64,000 bases of DNA from Massilia aurea. Lineage in GTDB: Bacteria > Pseudomonadota > Gammaproteobacteria > Burkholderiales > Burkholderiaceae_D. This document shows positions 33,841-43,393 of this stretch, in pieces. The stretch's first letter is position 1, and each line of letters opens with the position of its first letter. Both the position numbers and the translations under genes were made by a program. The notes beneath the pieces were generated by a model, which was not told the origin of the DNA, did no database searches, and was given only the letters and a program-made list of their open reading frames with translations. The stretch is taken from assembly GCF_024753205.1 (NCBI RefSeq), contig NZ_JANUGZ010000003.1, forward strand, positions 248,001 through 312,000. Direction: 5' to 3'.

Positions 33841-34746
33841 ATGAATACCAAGACCACGCCCGATCTGAATCTCTTGCTCACGCTCGAAGCGCTGCTGATC
33901 GAGCAGAACGTCACGCGGGCGGCCCAGCGTTTGCACCTGAGCCAACCGGCGGTCAGTGCGCAATTGCGCCGCCTGCGCACTCTGTTCGACGATCCGCTGT
34001 TGATTCCACTGCAGCGCGGCATGGCGCCCACCAGCAAGGCGCTGGAATTGCTCGAGCCGCTGCGCCGCTCGCTGGATCAGCTTCGCGCGACGGTGGCCGA
34101 ACACCATCGATTCGATCCGGAAGCGACCGCGCTCGACGTCAACATCGCGTGCACGGATTATGTGCAGGCAGCGCTCGCGCAGCCGTTCGTGTTGATGCTG
34201 CGTCAGCGCTTTCCGGGCGTGCGGGTCGCCCTGCACCACCTCGATCCGAACGGGCTGGAAGCCAGGATGGCCAAGGGCGACATCGATCTTGCCTTGATGA
34301 CGCCGGGCGAGGAGCAAGGCCGTCTGCGCAGCCGGCACCTGTTCGACGAGCATTACGTACTGATCGGCAGGCGCGGCCATCCGGCGTTGTGTCCCGGGAT
34401 CTCCGCTGCGCAATTCTGCGCGCTCGAGCATGTCATTGTGTCGCTGGATGGCGGAGCGTTCTCGACGCCACTGGATATCGGGCTGGCCGCGCTTGGCCAT
34501 CAGCGCAAGGTGGTGTTGTCGGCGTCGTCGTTCCTGTTCGTGCCTGGCATCGTCGCGCAATCGGACCTTGTGGCCCTGGTACCGGCACGCCTGGTGCGCG
34601 ATGGCGCAGCGCTGCTTGAAGTGGTCGATTGCGCTTTTCCCGTCCCCGGCTTTTCAGTCAGCATGTTGTGGCACGAGCGCCATCATGGTCATCATGCCCA
34701 ACGTTGGCTGCGTGCCATGATCGCGGAATTTGCCGGGCGACTATGA
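33841..34746 (+). CDS. LysR-family regulator divergent from the quinone reductase gene
   Basis: A 301-residue regulator. A winged helix-turn-helix lies at about 8-66 (NVTRAAQRLHLSQPAVSAQLRRLRTLF), with an effector domain from about 95 (DVNIACTDYVQ). NodD/NahR-like features such as LPL-type GMAPTSKALELLEPLR suit the subgroup that controls redox enzymes. The shared intergenic region of 95 bases contains TGTGAT at 33784-33789 and ATCACA at 33810-33815, a possible but unproven operator. The ATG at 33841 is preferred over the longer frame from 33784, which would cover that region. Confidence 0.88.
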   Translation: MNTKTTPDLNLLLTLEALLIEQNVTRAAQRLHLSQPAVSAQLRRLRTLFDDPLLIPLQRGMAPTSKALELLEPLRRSLDQLRATVAEHHRFDPEATALDVNIACTDYVQAALAQPFVLMLRQRFPGVRVALHHLDPNGLEARMAKGDIDLALMTPGEEQGRLRSRHLFDEHYVLIGRRGHPALCPGISAAQFCALEHVIVSLDGGAFSTPLDIGLAALGHQRKVVLSASSFLFVPGIVAQSDLVALVPARLVRDGAALLEVVDCAFPVPGFSVSMLWHERHHGHHAQRWLRAMIAEFAGRL

Positions 34747-34864
34747 ACGGGCAAATCGTGCGGTTTGGACGCAAACCTGATTCGTGCAACGGTTCTGTGT
34801 GCGCGTCCGAACACAGCCTTTGACCCGTCGCCACGATAATGACGCCATTCACATTGGAGAACTT

Positions 34865-35935
34865 ATGACGACGGTACGCAAGGGCCAGGCGCCCGCCAAA
34901 CTGGGGCGCAACGAATTTCACCTGCAATTTCGTCGCACCTTCCAGGACCCCGGCTACGACGCACTTGAAAACGAGCTGGCCGCCATCGAGGCGGTGGCCT
35001 GGGATGCCTACCAGGACGGCCGCAAGGCGCCTCGCACGGTCAAGGCCGGCCCTGGCTTTGCCGATCCCGACTACGACCTGTCGATCGACTGGAAAGCCGC
35101 GCGCGACCGCCTGCTCGAGGCTGAAAAGCACCAGAAGAACCCGGACACCAAAAGCCGCATCCTGATCATCAATGCCTCGGCCCGCAACGACGGCACCTGC
35201 CCCGGCGAAATCTCGAAAAGCTGGCGCATGTCCGAGATGGCGCGCGAGATCATCGAAGCCGATGGCATCGAGGCCGACATCCTCGACCTCAGCCTGATCA
35301 ACTCGGACTACGACCGCCACATCCACCCGTGCAAGGGTTGCGTGTCGACCGCCATGCCGCTATGCCACTGGCCATGCAGCTGCTACCCGAACCACGCCGA
35401 GCGCCAGGTCAATGACTGGATGAACGAGATCTACGAGCGCTGGGTGCTGGCGCATGGCGTCATCATCATCACGCCGGTCTACTGGTACCAGACGCCGGGC
35501 GTGCTCAAGCAGATGATCGACCGCCTGGTCTGCGCGGATGGCGGCAATCCCGATCCTTCCTCGACCCAGGGCAAGAAGGCCGAGATCGCCAAGCAGATCG
35601 AACGCGACGGCTGGGAATATCCAAAGCACCTGGCCGGGCGCGCATTCGGCCTCATCGTGCATGGCGACGTGGCCGGCATCGAGGGCGTGCGCCGCTCGCT
35701 GTCAGACTGGCTGGAATGGATGGGCTTGATCAGTTCGGGCAGCTTCGGCCAGCTCAACCGCTTCATCGGCTACTACGAATCGTATGCCGACAGCCACGAG
35801 ACGTTCGACGCCGACCACGCGGTGCAGGAAGAAGCGCGCAACGTCGCGCGCGCCGTGGCGATTGCCGTGGGTGAAGTGCGCGCCGGCCGCGTCGCCGTGG
35901 CCAGCCAGGACCTCAAGCAGCCCCGACCCAAGTAA
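34865..35935 (+). CDS. NADPH-dependent FMN reductase-like flavoprotein with a five-cysteine cluster
   Basis: A 356-residue protein. The first 95 residues form an N-terminal extension with no motif that I recognise. A flavodoxin-like FMN-binding domain begins at SRILIINASARNDGTCPG (about 97-115). The cysteines C156, C159, C167, C171 and C173 follow in HPCKGC...LCHWPCSC, at the place where iron-sulfur flavoproteins hold a cluster-binding loop. VIIITPVYWYQTPGVLKQMIDRL is the typical FMN reductase helix. TTGGAGAAC precedes the ATG at 34865. A redox role is clear from the fold; the substrate is unknown. Confidence 0.8.
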   Translation: MTTVRKGQAPAKLGRNEFHLQFRRTFQDPGYDALENELAAIEAVAWDAYQDGRKAPRTVKAGPGFADPDYDLSIDWKAARDRLLEAEKHQKNPDTKSRILIINASARNDGTCPGEISKSWRMSEMAREIIEADGIEADILDLSLINSDYDRHIHPCKGCVSTAMPLCHWPCSCYPNHAERQVNDWMNEIYERWVLAHGVIIITPVYWYQTPGVLKQMIDRLVCADGGNPDPSSTQGKKAEIAKQIERDGWEYPKHLAGRAFGLIVHGDVAGIEGVRRSLSDWLEWMGLISSGSFGQLNRFIGYYESYADSHETFDADHAVQEEARNVARAVAIAVGEVRAGRVAVASQDLKQPRPK

Positions 35936-35960
35936 CCAAGTAAGACCGGGGCTGGCGAAC

Positions 35961-36752
35961 CTAGATGGCGGTATAACCGCCGTCGATGACCATCTCGTGG
36001 CCATTGACGTACGAGGCCATGTCCGAGCACAGCCACAGGGCGGCTTGCGCGATTTCACCGGCTTCGGCAAAGCGGCCCATTGGATGGGCTGCCTTGAGCT
36101 TTTTCTCGATACCCGGATCACGCTCGATCGCGCGCGCCAGCATCGGCGTCTTCACCGCTGCCGGGCACAGCACGTTGATGCGCACGCCCTCGCGTGCGTA
36201 CTCGGCGGCAGCGCTCTTGGTCAGGCCCACCACGGCATGCTTGCTGGCGCCATAGACCGCATGGTTCGGGCTGCCTACCAGGCCGGCCACGCCCGCCATG
36301 TTGACGATCGCCCCGCCCCCCTGCGCCAGCATCCGGCGCAGCTGGTATTTCATGCACAGCCAGACACCCTTGACGTTGACGTTCATGATGCGGTCGAACT
36401 GCTCGTCGTCGGTGTCGGCCAGCGGATGGTGCTCTTCGTCCACTGCGGCATTATTGACGGCAATGTCCAGGCGACCGTAGTAATTGATCGTCTTTTCCAC
36501 GAGCGCCTCGACCTCTAGCGCGCGCGTGACGTTGCATTGCACGAACAACGCCTTGCCGCCATTTTCCACGATCATGCCCGCCGTCGCGTGGCCGCCCTCG
36601 ATCGAGATGTCGGCCACGACCACACAGGCGCCGGCGCGGCCAAAGGCCAGGGCAATGGCGCGACCGATGCCGCTGGCCGCGCCAGTGACCAGGACAACCT
36701 TGCCGGTGAACGACATGCCGCCTGCTGCCGGCAATTTGCTGATGCCTTTCAT
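35961..36752 (-). CDS. Short-chain dehydrogenase/reductase (classical SDR)
   Basis: A 263-residue oxidoreductase. The cofactor loop is VLVTGAASGIGRAIAL, followed by an acidic VVVADIS that points to NAD(H), the NNAAVDEE segment, and active-site Ser near IVNMAGVAGLVGS with YGASKHAVVG giving Tyr and Lys. The C-terminus DGGYTAI is classical. The substrate cannot be predicted. It converges on the flavoprotein gene, with only 25 bases between the stops and no clear terminator. Confidence 0.93.
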   Translation of the reverse strand: MKGISKLPAAGGMSFTGKVVLVTGAASGIGRAIALAFGRAGACVVVADISIEGGHATAGMIVENGGKALFVQCNVTRALEVEALVEKTINYYGRLDIAVNNAAVDEEHHPLADTDDEQFDRIMNVNVKGVWLCMKYQLRRMLAQGGGAIVNMAGVAGLVGSPNHAVYGASKHAVVGLTKSAAAEYAREGVRINVLCPAAVKTPMLARAIERDPGIEKKLKAAHPMGRFAEAGEIAQAALWLCSDMASYVNGHEMVIDGGYTAI

Positions 36753-36853
36753 GATACTCCCTGGGTGATACGATGATTCCGAAGGGAAACATTTTAGCGC
36801 ATGCTTCCCCCGGCGTCACAATTCAGGGCATTTAAGTCGGGCAACTGTTGCAG

Positions 36854-39646
36854 TTAGGGCATAGCGACGATCGGTTTGACCGGCTCCCCGACTTTGGACT
36901 GATCGCCAGCCATCACGACGGACAGTTTTGCCGGATCGATCGCCTTGCGGAACGCTGCGTTCAGCTCGGGCAAGGTGACGGCATTTAGCTTGCGCTCCAG
37001 TTCCAGCGACCACAGGAACGTCTTGTCGCGGTACAGGTACGACGTCCAGCCGCTGGCCAGCGCGGCATCGTTCGTGCGCGTCTGCAGGCGTTGCTGCATC
37101 AGCCCGGAACGGGCGCCGGCCAGCTCTTCCGCCGTGAAGCCCTCCTTCACCGCGCGCGCCAGTTCGGCCCGTACTGCCGCATCCAGCTTGGCCAGGTTCT
37201 GCGGCGCCGCGATCGCGCCGATCGAGAACACACCGAAGCGGTCGAGCGTGCCCGCCATCAGGTTCGAGCCGCCGCCATACGACAGGCCGTCCTTCTGGCG
37301 AATCCGGTCCATCAGGCGCGACTTCAGGCCCCCTTCGCCGAAGATATAGTTAGCCAGCATCAGCGCCGGATAGTCCGGGTCCTCGACGTTCAGGTCGACG
37401 TTCAGGCGCGCCGTGTACGACCCGTTCTCCTTGTCCGGCGTGTTGAGCGTACGCGCGAGCGGCGCCACGTCAGCGTGGCCGGTCAGCACCGGTGCGAACG
37501 GCTGCGGGGCGCGCCAGGCACCGAACAGCGTATTCACCAGCGGCGTGATCTGGGCCGCGTCGAAGTCACCCACGATCGCCATCTCGGCCGGCTGGGCGCC
37601 GTGGAAGTCGGCATGGAACGCCTTCAGATCGGCCAGGCGCGCCGCTTTGACCTCGGCCACGTCTTCCTCGAGCGAGTTGGCATGGCGCACGTCGCCCTTC
37701 GGATAGCGGTTGAAGTGCAGCGCCATGGCGCGCGCGGCGGCGCTGTCGGGCTCATTGCGACTCGCTTCCAGCCCGACCAGGATCTGCTGGCGCAGCTGCT
37801 CGAATTCCGATTCCGGGAACGCCGGCTCACGCAGCACGTGCGCCACCAGTTTCAATGCCTCGGGCAAATGTTCGCGCGTGGTCTGGAAGTGCGTCGGACC
37901 ACCCGTCATCTTGAGCTTGTCGAACGCATCCGCCAGTTCGGCGCGCGTGTAGCGCGTGGTACCGCGCATCAGCATCGCCGACGTGAGGCCCTGGACCGTG
38001 CCCTTGCCGAACAGGCTTTGCTCGGTGCCGAAGTGCTGGCGCAGGTCCACCGTGACGGTTTCGCCCCGGTTCTTTTTCGGCAGCAGCGCCAGCTTCACGC
38101 CGCCCGCCGTGGTCACCGTGGTGCGCTGCATGATGTTCTGCTGGCTCGGGTCGAAGTTTTCCGCGACCAGATTCGACACGGCCGGCTTGAAGTCCTTCAG
38201 CACGTCCGTCACGGCAGGCGCCGCTGGCAGCACCGCGCGTTTCGATGATTCTTCAGGAATGAAGGTGCCGGTCACACGGTTGGTGCGCAGGTAGTAGCGG
38301 CCAGCGCTGGCGGCGATCTGTTCGGCCGTCATCTTCTGCACGCGCTCGCGGCTGACGAAAAACATGCGCCAGTCGCCAAGCGACGCCGGCTCGGACAGCG
38401 CCACGCCCACCGCCTGCGGATCGTTCAGGCTGCGCTCGATCGTGTTGAGCCACGAACGGCGCACGCGCTCGAGTTCTTCCGCCGTGGGCGGCTTGCTGGC
38501 AAATTCTTCGACGGCCTGGACCAATGCCTCGCGCACCGGCTCGATCGGCTCGCCCAGTTTGACCACGGCGCCAAAGTATTGCAGGCCCGGCGCGTAGCCG
38601 GTCTGGCCAAAGCTGAACACCTGGCTGGCCTTGCCCGTTTCCACCAGCAGCTTGTGCAGGCGGCCGTTGGGCGCGTCGCCCATGATCTGCGACGCAAAGC
38701 CCAGCGCTTCGGCGTCCGCGTGCAGGTCGGACGGGATCTTGTAGCCGACGGCGACGAACTGCATGTCGCCCTGGCGCCGCACGGTGAAGCTGCGCTCGCC
38801 GTCCTGGGTCGGCTCTTCGGTCCAGAACACGGGCAAGGTACGCTTCGGTTTCGGAATGGCCCCGAACAGGCGCTGGATCTTCGCCAGCGTGGCAGCCGGC
38901 TCGAACTGGCCGGCCACCAGCAGCACGGCGTTGTCCGGCTGGTAGTAGGTGCGATAAAAGTCCTGCAGGTTCTTGATCCGCACGTTTTCGATGTCGCTGC
39001 GATTGCCGATCGTCGAGCGGCCGTAGCTGTGCCAATCGTAGGCGATGCTCTGCATGCGCTTGAACAGCACATTGCCCGGCTGGTTTTCGCCGCTTTCGAA
39101 CTCGTTGCGCACGACCGTCATCTCGGACGCCAGGTCCTTGGCGGAGACGAACGAATTGACCATGCGGTCCGCTTCCATCTGCAGCGCCCAGTCCAGGTTG
39201 TCTTTCGACGCCTGGAACACTTCATAGTAATTGGTGCGGTCGAGCGACGTGGTGCCATTGAACTGCATGCCCCGCTCCGAGAACTGCTTGGTGATGTCGC
39301 GGTTCTTTGTCGAGCCCTTGAACAGCAGGTGTTCGAGCAGGTGGGCCATGCCCGTTTCGCCGTAGTTTTCGTGGCGCGAGCCGACCAGATAGGTCATGTT
39401 GACCGTCACGGTCGGGCGCGAAGCGTCCGGGAACAGCAGCACTTTGAGGCCGTTGGCCAGGCGGTATTCGGTGATGCCTTCGACTGCGGGCCCGAGGGTC
39501 ACGCCCTTGGGCAGCACTGCTTTGGCGGCACTGGCCGCAGGTGCGTTGACAGCAGGCTGTGCACCGGCAGGCGCAATGGTGATCAGCGCCAGGCACAGCG
39601 CCGCGACATGCGCGGACATACCGCGCAGCTTGTTCTTTGAATCCAT
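36854..39646 (-). CDS. Periplasmic M16 zinc peptidase, two-domain (pitrilysin family)
   Basis: A 930-residue protein with a signal peptide (about 1-29, ending PAGAQ). The active N-terminal half has the inverted zinc motif HLLEH (residues 102-106) and the third ligand Glu in the NEFESGENQP region, about 75 residues later. The C-terminal half (from about 500) repeats the fold without an intact HxxEH, as expected for the inactive partner lobe. It resembles other single-gene, long M16 enzymes of Proteobacteria and probably degrades short peptides in the periplasm. Confidence 0.92.
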   Translation of the reverse strand: MDSKNKLRGMSAHVAALCLALITIAPAGAQPAVNAPAASAAKAVLPKGVTLGPAVEGITEYRLANGLKVLLFPDASRPTVTVNMTYLVGSRHENYGETGMAHLLEHLLFKGSTKNRDITKQFSERGMQFNGTTSLDRTNYYEVFQASKDNLDWALQMEADRMVNSFVSAKDLASEMTVVRNEFESGENQPGNVLFKRMQSIAYDWHSYGRSTIGNRSDIENVRIKNLQDFYRTYYQPDNAVLLVAGQFEPAATLAKIQRLFGAIPKPKRTLPVFWTEEPTQDGERSFTVRRQGDMQFVAVGYKIPSDLHADAEALGFASQIMGDAPNGRLHKLLVETGKASQVFSFGQTGYAPGLQYFGAVVKLGEPIEPVREALVQAVEEFASKPPTAEELERVRRSWLNTIERSLNDPQAVGVALSEPASLGDWRMFFVSRERVQKMTAEQIAASAGRYYLRTNRVTGTFIPEESSKRAVLPAAPAVTDVLKDFKPAVSNLVAENFDPSQQNIMQRTTVTTAGGVKLALLPKKNRGETVTVDLRQHFGTEQSLFGKGTVQGLTSAMLMRGTTRYTRAELADAFDKLKMTGGPTHFQTTREHLPEALKLVAHVLREPAFPESEFEQLRQQILVGLEASRNEPDSAAARAMALHFNRYPKGDVRHANSLEEDVAEVKAARLADLKAFHADFHGAQPAEMAIVGDFDAAQITPLVNTLFGAWRAPQPFAPVLTGHADVAPLARTLNTPDKENGSYTARLNVDLNVEDPDYPALMLANYIFGEGGLKSRLMDRIRQKDGLSYGGGSNLMAGTLDRFGVFSIGAIAAPQNLAKLDAAVRAELARAVKEGFTAEELAGARSGLMQQRLQTRTNDAALASGWTSYLYRDKTFLWSLELERKLNAVTLPELNAAFRKAIDPAKLSVVMAGDQSKVGEPVKPIVAMP

Positions 39647-39786
39647 GATGTCCGATCATTGGGGCAGGACGCCAACCGTCCCGCCTGCGGCCGAAATAGT
39701 AGCAGATGGGCAAGCCCAGCATGCCCCTTCGGTTGACTGGTTGACAGGGAGCATCCGATGCGTGCTGAAGCGCGGCCCCAAACGAA

Positions 39787-39819
39787 CACTGGCGCCTTGA
39801 TGTGATCAAGGCGCCAGTG
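39787..39819. terminator. Strong hairpin after the DUF3579 gene
   Basis: A perfect fourteen-base-pair stem (39787-39800 with 39806-39819) with loop TGTGA lies 15 bases past the DUF3579 stop. No T-run follows on either strand, so it may protect the mRNA end or act with Rho. Confidence 0.6.
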
Positions 39820-39834
39820 GCGTGGTGAAGCGGC

Positions 39835-40185
39835 TCAGGCCCCGGGCTGCTTCTCGCCGGGCAGTGGCACGAAGCACGCCTCGACGATCTGCATGTCGTT
39901 ATCGGTGGCAAAGCTGCGCACGAAGTGGTAAGCCAGTGGTTCGATCTTCTGCAGCTTGCGGTTGACCACGACGGCCTTGATCCCGTTGACGAGGGTCGGG
40001 TAGACGTAAGGAGAAAACTTCAGGTGGGCATTCGGGCCGCCGGTGCCGGGACAATAGGCTGCCAGGACGCCGCACAGCCGCTCCGCCCAGTCGCTCGGGC
40101 GGAATTGCTTGCCGTTGTTCGTGATGCCCAGAACAAAAAATTCTCCGGAGAGATCCTCGTCCTTGGTCTGCGCTAAGTCGGTCAT
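39835..40185 (-). CDS. DUF3579 family protein
   Basis: A 116-residue soluble protein that matches the betaproteobacterial DUF3579 family: GITNNGKQFRPSDWAERL, then FSPYVYPTLVNGIKAVVV and a C-terminal FVRSFATDNDMQIVEACF. The family has no known role; its restriction to beta/gammaproteobacteria suggests housekeeping. It is transcribed alone with a strong hairpin behind it. The ATG at 40185 is the natural start. Confidence 0.88.
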   Translation of the reverse strand: MTDLAQTKDEDLSGEFFVLGITNNGKQFRPSDWAERLCGVLAAYCPGTGGPNAHLKFSPYVYPTLVNGIKAVVVNRKLQKIEPLAYHFVRSFATDNDMQIVEACFVPLPGEKQPGA

Positions 40186-40269
40186 AGTCCTGAGGGGCTA
40201 AGTGAAGCCACTATTATATCTTATAGAAGACCTGAGGACGAGGAAGCGGGCGGCGCCCCCTCCTCTGCC

Positions 40270-41229
40270 CTAGCGCAGCCAGGCCACGCTCGAGGTCAGC
40301 AACAGCAAAATCATCCACAGAATCAGCGCACGCCACACGAGGCCGACCGTGCTTTGCAGCGCGCGGATCGTCGGTTCTTCGCCCGGCAGGATGTCCGTTT
40401 CGCTGTCGCTCAGGTCGACCATGGCGGCGTCCGCCGGCAACAATTGTGGGGCATTTTCGTTGGGCGTGCCAAGCCGCACGCCCATCGCACCGCCGCCCGC
40501 CGACAGGATGATGCCGCGCGCTTCGTCGACCCACCGGTTGGCGAAATTGCGCCACGCATAGACGGCGTCTTCGAAATTGCCCACCACGGCGAATGCCACC
40601 GCCGTCAGGCGCACGGGCATCCAGTCGATCCAGTAGAACGCTTTGGCGGCAAACTCGCCGAACGCTTCGTTGCGCATATGATCGGGCTCGTTCCATGCAC
40701 GCGACAGGTATTCCGAGACGCGGTACATCACGGCGCCGGCCGGGCCCAGCGGCATCAGAAACCAGAAGAATACGCCGAACACATTGCGGTGCGTCGTGAT
40801 CAGGGCTTTCTCGACGGCGATTCGGGTAATCTCCGTGCTGTCCATGCCAACCGTGTCGAGCCGCGTCCATTCGGCGAGCAGCGCGCGCGCACGCGGCTCG
40901 TCGCCGGCGTTGAGCGCGAACTGGATCGACGTAAAGAAGTGGCTGTAATGACGAAACCCCATCGTCAGGTAAATGATCAGTACATTCCAGGCGAAAGCCA
41001 GGAAGATCAGGTTGTAGTGCATGAACACCCAGTAGACCAGCCAGGTGGGCAGCATCAGCGCACCCATCATCAGCAACCATCCCATGCGGCCATTGGTCTG
41101 CTCGCCGGCATTGAACCAGGTTTCGATGCGAATCGTCAGAACCTTGATGGCGCCGTACACCTGGTTGTCCGCGCGCAGTGGTTTCAGTTGCTCGAAAAGC
41201 AGCGCGCACAGGATGGAAAAGAATGTCAT
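40270..41229 (-). CDS. CobD/CbiB-family membrane protein
   Basis: A 319-residue inner-membrane protein with four or more helices. The start FSILCALLFEQLKPLRADN and the GDEPRARALLAEWTR and NVFGVFFWFLMPLGPAGAVMYRVSEYL blocks are those of CobD/CbiB-like proteins kept in betaproteobacteria. True CobD makes adenosylcobinamide, but no cobalamin genes are near, and this short type has also been likened to AmpE, so the function is open. The final helix (VWRALILWMILLLLTSSVAW) is at the C-terminus. It sits next to the CoA pyrophosphatase gene, a common pair in these bacteria. Confidence 0.82.
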   Translation of the reverse strand: MTFFSILCALLFEQLKPLRADNQVYGAIKVLTIRIETWFNAGEQTNGRMGWLLMMGALMLPTWLVYWVFMHYNLIFLAFAWNVLIIYLTMGFRHYSHFFTSIQFALNAGDEPRARALLAEWTRLDTVGMDSTEITRIAVEKALITTHRNVFGVFFWFLMPLGPAGAVMYRVSEYLSRAWNEPDHMRNEAFGEFAAKAFYWIDWMPVRLTAVAFAVVGNFEDAVYAWRNFANRWVDEARGIILSAGGGAMGVRLGTPNENAPQLLPADAAMVDLSDSETDILPGEEPTIRALQSTVGLVWRALILWMILLLLTSSVAWLR

Positions 41230-41320
41230 TCAGGAACCCTTTTTTGTTATGGCAATACGACTGCCCCGTTACGATAGCGGAGAAGCACGCCAGAATCAAA
41301 TTTCGGGCAATAACATTCCC

Positions 41321-41986
41321 TTAAGCCCGCAGAAAGTGGAACAGGTTGCGCAGCATGGCAGCCGTTGCGCCCCAGACAAAATACTGCTCGTAGGGCATCG
41401 TGTAGAAGGCCCGGCTGCCGCCCTGTGGCAGGTTGATTTCGCGCCGCTGGTGATGCTGGCCGTCCATCAGCCAGGCCAGTGGCACTTCGAATGCTTCCGC
41501 TACTTCGCCAGGATCCACTTGCAAGGTGAACGGTGGCGCAACCATGGCCACGACTGGCGTGACGCGGTAGGCGCTGATGGTGGCGTAGTCGGGCAGCACG
41601 CCGATGATCTCGATGCGGTGGCGCGACAGGCCGATTTCTTCTTCGGTTTCGCGCAGCGCGGTTTCGATGGGCGACGAATCGTAGTCTTCCGAGCGGCCAC
41701 CGGGAAAACTGACCTGGCCGGCGTGGCTCGTCAGGTGGTCGGTGCGGCGCGTGAGCAGGACCGTCACGCCCTCAGGCCGCTCGACCAGCGGGATCAGCAC
41801 GGCGGCGCGGCGAAACGGCGCGGCCAGGCGGTCGTCGGTCTCGGTCGAGATTTCCGGCTCCCAGGCCAGGGTTTGCGCAAAGCGCTGGCGCAGCGCCGTG
41901 GGACTGAGCCGTGCGGGCGCGAGCGCGGCCTCGCCGGCCAGACTGATCACGGGCAACTGGGTGGGGTCGAACACGAGCTTGGCCAA
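41321..41986 (-). CDS. CoA pyrophosphatase (Nudix hydrolase, NudL-like)
   Basis: A 221-residue Nudix enzyme. The CoA-type signature is PEGVTVLLTRRTDHLTSHAG followed by QVSFPGGRSEDYDSS and the Nudix box with ALRETEEEIGL. It splits CoA and its derivatives into phosphopantetheine and 3',5'-ADP. It has the LTSHAGQVSFPGGR consensus of the PCD1/YeaB branch almost intact. The gene lies behind the rplS terminator and ahead of the CobD/CbiB-like gene. Confidence 0.93.
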   Translation of the reverse strand: MAKLVFDPTQLPVISLAGEAALAPARLSPTALRQRFAQTLAWEPEISTETDDRLAAPFRRAAVLIPLVERPEGVTVLLTRRTDHLTSHAGQVSFPGGRSEDYDSSPIETALRETEEEIGLSRHRIEIIGVLPDYATISAYRVTPVVAMVAPPFTLQVDPGEVAEAFEVPLAWLMDGQHHQRREINLPQGGSRAFYTMPYEQYFVWGATAAMLRNLFHFLRA

Positions 41987-42017
41987 AATAACGTTCTTTC
42001 AATAACGCTGCGGATAG

Positions 42018-42047
42018 TAAAAAAGGCATCCTTGCGGATGCCTTTTT
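42018..42047 (-). terminator. Terminator of the rpsP-rimM-trmD-rplS operon
   Basis: A twelve-base-pair stem (AAAAAGGCATCC at 42020-42031 with GGATGCCTTTTT at 42036-42047) has a four-base loop. On the minus strand, T residues follow. Confidence 0.92.
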
Positions 42048-42077
42048 ATTAGCAAAGGTGCTTGCGCACGAAAGCTA

Positions 42078-42470
42078 TTACTCAGCTGCAGCTGCTGGCG
42101 CTGCTTTGACGCGACGCTGTGGCAGTTTTTCTTTGATACGCGCCGATTTGCCCGAACGCTCACGCAGGTAGTACAGCTTCGCACGACGCACATCGCCACG
42201 ACGCTTGACTTCGATCGAAGCGATCAGCGGCGAGTAGAGTTGGAACGTACGCTCGACGCCTTCGCCGGAAGAGATCTTGCGAACGATGAAGTTCGAGTTC
42301 AGGCCACGGTTACGACGGGAAATCACGACGCCTTCGTATGCCTGGGCACGCTTGCGGGTGCCTTCGACGACGTTGACGCTGACGATAACGGTATCGCCAG
42401 GTGCGAAATCAGGGATCTTGCGGCCGAGGCGCGCAATTTCTTCTTGCTCGAGTTGTTGAATCAGATTCAT
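42078..42470 (-). CDS. rplS: 50S ribosomal protein L19
   Basis: A 130-residue ribosomal protein lying at the 30S-50S interface. The opening [16 protein letters not shown], the [23 protein letters not shown] block and the [16 protein letters not shown] segment are standard L19. The Ala-rich tail (APAAAAE) is a common betaproteobacterial extension. The frame is open to 42575, but ATG 42470 gives the family start. It is last in the rpsP operon, 135 bases after trmD. Confidence 0.97.
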   Translation of the reverse strand: MNLIQQLEQEEIARLGRKIPDFAPGDTVIVSVNVVEGTRKRAQAYEGVVISRRNRGLNSNFIVRKISSGEGVERTFQLYSPLIASIEVKRRGDVRRAKLYYLRERSGKSARIKEKLPQRRVKAAPAAAAE

Positions 42471-42605
42471 TTTTATGACTCCATAAACCATCTTGCCGGC
42501 GCTACCTTCGCCCAGTAGAGGATGGGGTTGAACAACGGGCGACGTGCCCGCTTTTGCATGCGTCTTGCAACGCATATTCGTTACGCGTCTTGCGACGCCA
42601 CATTC

Positions 42606-43367
42606 TTATTCGGCAGGTTTGACCAACCCTGCCAGAAACTGTTCGTCCTTCTTGGTCAGCTGGCCGGCAGCGCGCGCCGCGTCCAGCAGATCCGGCCGCT
42701 TCGATGCGGTGGCTTCCAGCATGCGCTGGCGGCGCCACTTGACGATCTCGGCGTGGTTGCCACCCATCAGGACAGGTGGCACCGGTATGTCTTCGTACAC
42801 GTCAGGCCGCGTATAGTGCGGCGAGTCGAGCAAGCCGTTGACGAAACTGTCTTCGACAGCCGATGCATCGTCGCCGAGCACGCCGGGAATCAGGCGTACC
42901 ACGGCGTCCATCAAGGCCATCGCCGGCAATTCACCGCCCGACAGCACGAAGTCGCCGAGAGAAATTTCCTCATCGACGCAGCGATCGAGCAGGCGCTGAT
43001 CCACCGCTTCGTAGCGACCGCACAGGATAACGAGACCGGGCTCGTCCTTCAGTGCCATCGCGCGGGCATGGGTCAGTGGCTTGCCTTGCGGCGACATGAA
43101 CACCACGCGCGGGCTGGGCAGACCGAGGTCTTGCTGGCGCGCCTTCGCAGCATCGATGGTCGCTTCAAGCGGCCGTGCCATCATCACCATGCCGGGACCA
43201 CCGCCATACGGGCGGTCATCGACGGTGCGGTGACGGTCTTGCGTGAAATCGCGTGGATTCCAGAGATGCAAGCCCCAGCGTTGCTGCTCGAACGCACGGC
43301 GGGTGACCCCGGACTGCGTCAATGCGGCAAACATTTCCGGGAACAAGCTCACGACGTCAAATTGCAT
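42606..43367 (-). CDS. trmD: tRNA (guanine-N1-)-methyltransferase TrmD
   Basis: A 253-residue SPOUT enzyme that puts m1G at position 37 of tRNAs to prevent frameshifting. Seen are the start [13 protein letters not shown], the [12 protein letters not shown] loop, and the knotted SAM site [17 protein letters not shown] with [15 protein letters not shown]. The [16 protein letters not shown] linker is typical. It lies 26 bases after rimM in the ribosome-maturation operon. Confidence 0.97.
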   Translation of the reverse strand: MQFDVVSLFPEMFAALTQSGVTRRAFEQQRWGLHLWNPRDFTQDRHRTVDDRPYGGGPGMVMMARPLEATIDAAKARQQDLGLPSPRVVFMSPQGKPLTHARAMALKDEPGLVILCGRYEAVDQRLLDRCVDEEISLGDFVLSGGELPAMALMDAVVRLIPGVLGDDASAVEDSFVNGLLDSPHYTRPDVYEDIPVPPVLMGGNHAEIVKWRRQRMLEATASKRPDLLDAARAAGQLTKKDEQFLAGLVKPAE

Positions 43368-43393
43368 CGGATCTCAAGCCCACGTGGACGGGT

